This document shows positions 60,681 to 64,000 of a stretch of 64,000 nt of DNA, piece by piece. The stretch lies in NCBI RefSeq assembly GCF_006542665.1, contig NZ_AP019735.1:1922001-1986000 (forward strand), in the 5' to 3' direction. The position numbers and the translations under genes were made by a program. The DNA comes from Alistipes communis (GTDB lineage: Bacteria > Bacteroidota > Bacteroidia > Bacteroidales > Rikenellaceae). The notes beneath the pieces were generated by a model that was not told where the DNA came from, made no database searches, and saw only the letters and a program-made list of their open reading frames with translations. The number at the start of each line of letters is the position of its first letter. Within the stretch, counting starts at the first letter, position 1.

Positions 60681-61508
60681 CTATTTCACCTTGCTGCTGC
60701 CGACCATGCGGTATTTTTCGCAAAGCAGCTCCACGACCGGCGCCACGGCTTTTGGGAAAACCTTTCGCAGGTCGATCTCCTCGCTTTCGAGCAGTACGCC
60801 TTTGAGCGCGCGCATGAAGTTGTCCTTGATCTCGGTGGCGAGGTTGACTTTGACGATGCCGTTGGCGATCGCTTCGCGCACCATGTCGTGGGGGATGCCC
60901 GAACTGCCGTGCAACACCAGCGCCGCGTCGGTCGCCGCATGGATCTGCGCTAGCCGTTCGATGTCGAGCCGCGGAGCCTGCTTGTAGAAGCCGTGGGCCG
61001 AACCGATCGCCACGGCCAGCGCATCGACGCCGGTCGCTTCGACGAACCGTGCGGCCTCTTCGGGCGTGGTGAAGCCTCCGCCCTGCGCCTGTCCCAGTTT
61101 GGCGACGTAGCCCAGCTCCGCTTCGACGTTCACGCCGTAGGGGCGTGCCAGTTCGACGACCCGTCGGGTCGTCGAGACGTTCTCGTCGAACGGACGTTCG
61201 CTGGCATCGATCATCACCGAGTCGAATCCTGCATCGAGACACCGCTCGACCAGTTCGACCGATCCGCCGTGGTCGAGATGAATCCACCCTTCGACGCCGT
61301 AGTCGGCGATCGCCCTGCGGCCCATTCCGACGGCCTGTTCGAGCCCCATATAGTTGATCGAGCTGCGCGTGAGCTGCAACAGCACGGGAGCCTGCATTCG
61401 CTGCGCAGCCTGCATGACGGCCGTGAGGGTCTCGAAGTTATAGAAATTGGTCGCCAGCACGGCCGTCCGGTCGCGCTGGCATTTTTTCAACAGTTCTTTT
61501 ACGTTCAT
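60681..61508 (-). CDS. gatY: Class II aldolase, tagatose-bisphosphate type, catalytic subunit
   Basis: The 275-residue zinc aldolase starts MNVKELLKKCQRDRTAVLAT. It shows catalytic/metal motifs HLDHGGSVELVERCLDAGFD, VEAELGYV, AVAIGSAHGFYK, LHGSSGIPHDMVREAI and GIVKVNLATEIKDNF. In the GatYZ pair it cleaves tagatose-1,6-bisphosphate to glyceraldehyde-3-phosphate and dihydroxyacetone phosphate. Its ATG overlaps the stop of the gatZ-like gene by one base (TAATG), and that pairing favours this over a fructose-specific role. Confidence 0.85.
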   Translation of the reverse strand: MNVKELLKKCQRDRTAVLATNFYNFETLTAVMQAAQRMQAPVLLQLTRSSINYMGLEQAVGMGRRAIADYGVEGWIHLDHGGSVELVERCLDAGFDSVMIDASERPFDENVSTTRRVVELARPYGVNVEAELGYVAKLGQAQGGGFTTPEEAARFVEATGVDALAVAIGSAHGFYKQAPRLDIERLAQIHAATDAALVLHGSSGIPHDMVREAIANGIVKVNLATEIKDNFMRALKGVLLESEEIDLRKVFPKAVAPVVELLCEKYRMVGSSKVK

Positions 61509-62734
61509 TACAGCAGGTTGTTAAGGTCGACCAGATTGAATGCGTAGAAATACTTGTCCATATCGTGTTCGATGCGGCCGAGTACCACCTCTTCGGGGTC
61601 CATTCCCACACGGCGCAGGTTGTCGTAGAGCCGTTGGCGCGCTACGAGCGCTTCGGGTTCCTGCCAGATGTAGCGGCAGCCGGTCTTGACGAGCCACGTG
61701 CGGCGCTCGGCGCTCAGTGCGCCGAATGCCGATCCTTCTTCGGCGGGCAGCAGCCACTTCTTCCAGCGGCCCGACGCTTCGACCAGTCGTTCGAGTGTCT
61801 CGGTGATGCGCGAACGCATGGCGATACGTCCTTCGGCCAGGAGCTTCTGTTCGGTACGTTCCAGTTCGGCCAATCCGTCGTATTCGCTCATCGTGAACTC
61901 CGGGCCGACGTTGGCGGCGCCCATGCCGCACAGCGGGTAGTCCTGCGGATTGCTTACGCCGTCGGTGTAGTGTCCCTTGATGTAGCTGCCCAGCGGACGG
62001 ACTTTCGCCGTGAGACTGCGGGCTACCTCCGTGTCGAAGAGGGTCGTGTGGAGGTCGGTTCCCACCTTGCCCACGATGAAACAGGGCCATACGTCGGAGA
62101 GCCCTTCGCGCGCCAGTCCTGCTTTGAGTTCGGCGATGAAGGTGTCGAACGTCCGTTCGTCGGCCAGACCGCCGTGCACCTCCTCGGTTCCCACCTCGTA
62201 GGAGATTTCGGGCAGTCCCTTCGCACGGCGGAAGGTTTCGCAGTGCCGGATCAGCTCCACCGTGCGGGCGGCCACGAGACGGATGTCGATCGTCTGGCCG
62301 GCCGGTACGTTGATGTCCACCGTCGGATCGACGTGGATCAGATCGTACCCCGCCAGCAGCGCCGCTTCGAACGAGCGCTTCACCCCGTCCATCGCGGCCT
62401 CGGTCGACCACTTCTCGGTGCGCTGCTTGTCTTTGAGCCACGGACCGCCGTGGTCGATGGCCACGATATAGATTCCGTCGAAGTTGACGGCGGCGGCCTC
62501 CATGCGCACGAGCTTCACGAACTCGTCGGGCCGCATCCCCGTGTACCCGCCGTCGCAGTCGATCTGATTGAGTGTCGCGGCGAAATAGATCGGCGCGTTG
62601 TTGCGCTTGGCGGCACGGAAGGCGGCCTTGATGACCGCCGTCGAATTGGGACAGGCGGCGAAGAGGGTGCGACGGATGCCGGTTTCGCGTTCCAGCTCCG
62701 CGATGCGTTGCAACAGTTTTTCGGTTTTTGCCAT
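61508..62734 (-). CDS. gatZ: GatZ/KbaZ-like non-catalytic aldolase subunit
   Basis: The 408-residue protein supports the stability and activity of the class II tagatose-bisphosphate aldolase. It shows FAACPNSTAVIKAAFRAAKR, TLNQIDCDGGYTGMRPDEFV, IVAIDHGGPWLKD, DLIHVDPTVD, SYEVGTEEVHGGLAD and FIVGKVGTDLHTTLFD, which are typical of GatZ. Length is near the usual 420. The next gene, gatY, starts in its stop codon, and the dehydrogenase lies 122 nt upstream. Confidence 0.88.
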   Translation of the reverse strand: MAKTEKLLQRIAELERETGIRRTLFAACPNSTAVIKAAFRAAKRNNAPIYFAATLNQIDCDGGYTGMRPDEFVKLVRMEAAAVNFDGIYIVAIDHGGPWLKDKQRTEKWSTEAAMDGVKRSFEAALLAGYDLIHVDPTVDINVPAGQTIDIRLVAARTVELIRHCETFRRAKGLPEISYEVGTEEVHGGLADERTFDTFIAELKAGLAREGLSDVWPCFIVGKVGTDLHTTLFDTEVARSLTAKVRPLGSYIKGHYTDGVSNPQDYPLCGMGAANVGPEFTMSEYDGLAELERTEQKLLAEGRIAMRSRITETLERLVEASGRWKKWLLPAEEGSAFGALSAERRTWLVKTGCRYIWQEPEALVARQRLYDNLRRVGMDPEEVVLGRIEHDMDKYFYAFNLVDLNNLL

Positions 62735-62856
62735 AATCGTTGGGTGTTGATGGTACCGGGTTTCGTCAGACGGGGGCGGCCGGAGACCGCTTCCTGCGGA
62801 AGTGTTGTCCGCCTCCTGCGGTCGGAAAGGGGGCTGCGACCTCCCTGCCGGTGATA

Positions 62857-63897
62857 CTATCGGTTGATGAACATTACTTTGTTGAAGAACTCCTTGCGCT
62901 CACGCATGACGCCGAACGCCTTGTCGGCCTCCGAGAGCGGGAAGCGGTGCGAGATGAGCGGACGCACGTCGATGCGGTGCGACGCGATGGCCGCGAGCGC
63001 CGTGCGCCATTCGTTGCGGACGTCGTTGTAGCTGCTGTTCCACGTCCCTTTCAGCGTGAGCTGCTTGCGCAGAATCTCCCAGTAGCCTTTCTGGGTGAGG
63101 GTCATGTCGCCGGCGGGATTGCCCATCGAGACGACCGTACCGAAACTTTTGACCGCTTTGAGGGCCTGCTCCCACGTTTGCGCCACGCCGGCTCCTTCGA
63201 TGCAGGCGTCGGCGCCCCGGCCGCCGGTCTGCGTGCGGATATACTCCACCGGATCGGTCTCGCGCGAGTTCACGGCGTCGAATCCCTGTTTGCGCGCGAA
63301 TTCGACTTTGGTCGGATCGATGTCGCACAGGATGACGCGGAACGCGCCGGCGGTTCGAGCCCACAGTCCCAGCATGATGCCGATCGGGCCTGCACCGAAC
63401 ACGGCGACGGTGTCGCCGATGCCGACCGACGCCTGACCGATGGCGTGAAGCGCTACGGCGGCCGGTTCGCACATCGCGGCCTCCTCGTAGGAGAGCGAGT
63501 CGTCGAAGAAGACCAGGTTCCACTCCTTCACGGCGATGTATTCGGCGAAAGCGCCGTCGCGCCGCGAGCCGTAGTAGTCGTAATCGCTGCACTGTGCGTA
63601 TTCTCCCACCTGGCAGGCTTCGCATTTGCGGCACGGCAGCAGCGGGAAGACTGCGGCACGACGGCCGACGAGCGACGGGTCGTCGGCTTCGACGATCTCC
63701 CCGGCGAATTCGTGGCCGGGAATCGTCGGGAAATGGTAGGTTCCTTTGGTAAAGACGCGCGGCAGATCGCTTCCGCAGATTCCGCAGGCGTGCACTTTGA
63801 GCAACACCTCTCCCGCCTGACGCACGGGCATGGGCACATCCTCGTAACGCAGGTCGCCGACCGCATGGAGGTTGAGCGCTTTCATCGTATTTTTCAT
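62857..63897 (-). CDS. gatD: Zinc-dependent alditol (galactitol-phosphate-like) dehydrogenase
   Basis: The 346-residue medium-chain dehydrogenase oxidises a sugar alcohol or its phosphate with NAD. The catalytic zinc site is CGICGSDLPRVF and GHEFAGEIVEADDP. The structural zinc Cys set is CRKCEACQVGEYAQC, and the nucleotide fold is VAVFGAGPIGIMLGLWARTA. Similarity in pattern is to galactitol-1-phosphate 5-dehydrogenase, and the gatYZ neighbours agree. No PTS genes are in the window, so the substrate may arrive by another transporter and be phosphorylated later. The first Met used is 63897; MKALNLHAVG (63885) is also possible. Confidence 0.85.
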   Translation of the reverse strand: MKNTMKALNLHAVGDLRYEDVPMPVRQAGEVLLKVHACGICGSDLPRVFTKGTYHFPTIPGHEFAGEIVEADDPSLVGRRAAVFPLLPCRKCEACQVGEYAQCSDYDYYGSRRDGAFAEYIAVKEWNLVFFDDSLSYEEAAMCEPAAVALHAIGQASVGIGDTVAVFGAGPIGIMLGLWARTAGAFRVILCDIDPTKVEFARKQGFDAVNSRETDPVEYIRTQTGGRGADACIEGAGVAQTWEQALKAVKSFGTVVSMGNPAGDMTLTQKGYWEILRKQLTLKGTWNSSYNDVRNEWRTALAAIASHRIDVRPLISHRFPLSEADKAFGVMRERKEFFNKVMFINR

Positions 63898-64000
63898 CTA
63901 TTTATATATTTAGGTATAACGTCTTTTGTGCCGGCAGGCCGGAATCCGCTTCGGCATCCGCCGTCGCGTCTGCTGGTTGTCGTTTCCGGCCTTCAACGGT

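Overview
The window is chromosomal DNA of a Bacteroidota bacterium, most likely Bacteroidales. Evidence: repeated promoters of the Bacteroidota type (TTTG or TTG, 19-20 nt, TAnnTTTG), a SusC/SusD pair, short-lid adenylate kinase, an sdh/frdCAB operon with a B-type cytochrome b, PspC/GIN-domain proteins, BspA-type repeats and a Bacteroides-type integrase and TraG. The GC-rich coding style and gene content suggest Alistipes or another Rikenellaceae member, but that is inference.

Layout. 1-2024: groES-groEL (groEL runs off the left edge) and a DUF3575 outer-membrane protein. 2716-2789: tRNA-His. 2790-25130: an integrated island of about 22.3 kb, inserted at the 3' end of tRNA-His and flanked by imperfect 157-nt direct repeats. 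Its ends carry mobility genes: a Bacteroides-type tyrosine integrase, two excisionase-like helix-turn-helix genes, a DUF4099/DUF3945 gene, traG and rteC. Nearly all are broken by a frameshift, a stop codon or a group II intron. Its centre holds a class I lanthipeptide cluster: two precursor genes, split LanB (glutamylation part plus SpaB_C elimination part), LanC, a C39-peptidase ABC exporter, its HlyD partner, and two large plug-domain periplasmic/outer-membrane proteins. The biosynthesis and export genes and one precursor are intact. The second precursor and second plug protein carry frameshifts.

25521-29370: an outer-membrane barrel protein and a BspA-like leucine-rich-repeat lipoprotein with a small companion peptide. 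30129-38085: central metabolism (fumarate reductase/succinate dehydrogenase, 5-formyl-THF cyclo-ligase, glutamate dehydrogenase, a PfkB-type kinase, phosphofructokinase). 38230-42267: a PadR/PspC/GIN-domain envelope operon with a palindromic operator at its promoter. 42773-45097: a two-helix channel/RCK-like protein ending in a ryanodine-receptor (RyR) domain, preceded by a stand-alone RyR protein. 45324-50221: thiL, adk, a TlpA-like lipoprotein and rpsF-rpsR-rplI.

50816-60435: a SusC/SusD locus with a calcineurin-like phosphoesterase and a divergent fibronectin-type lipoprotein. It is visibly more A/T-rich than its neighbours, and a run of nine C lies inside the susC signal-peptide region. 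60681-63897: a gatY-gatZ-gatD-like operon for tagatose-bisphosphate or related sugar-alcohol breakdown.

The most notable system is the tRNA-integrated lanthipeptide island. It has long, cysteine-rich precursors, dedicated plug-domain proteins and a decayed transfer apparatus, which suggests a transferable element that has become a fixed biosynthetic locus.
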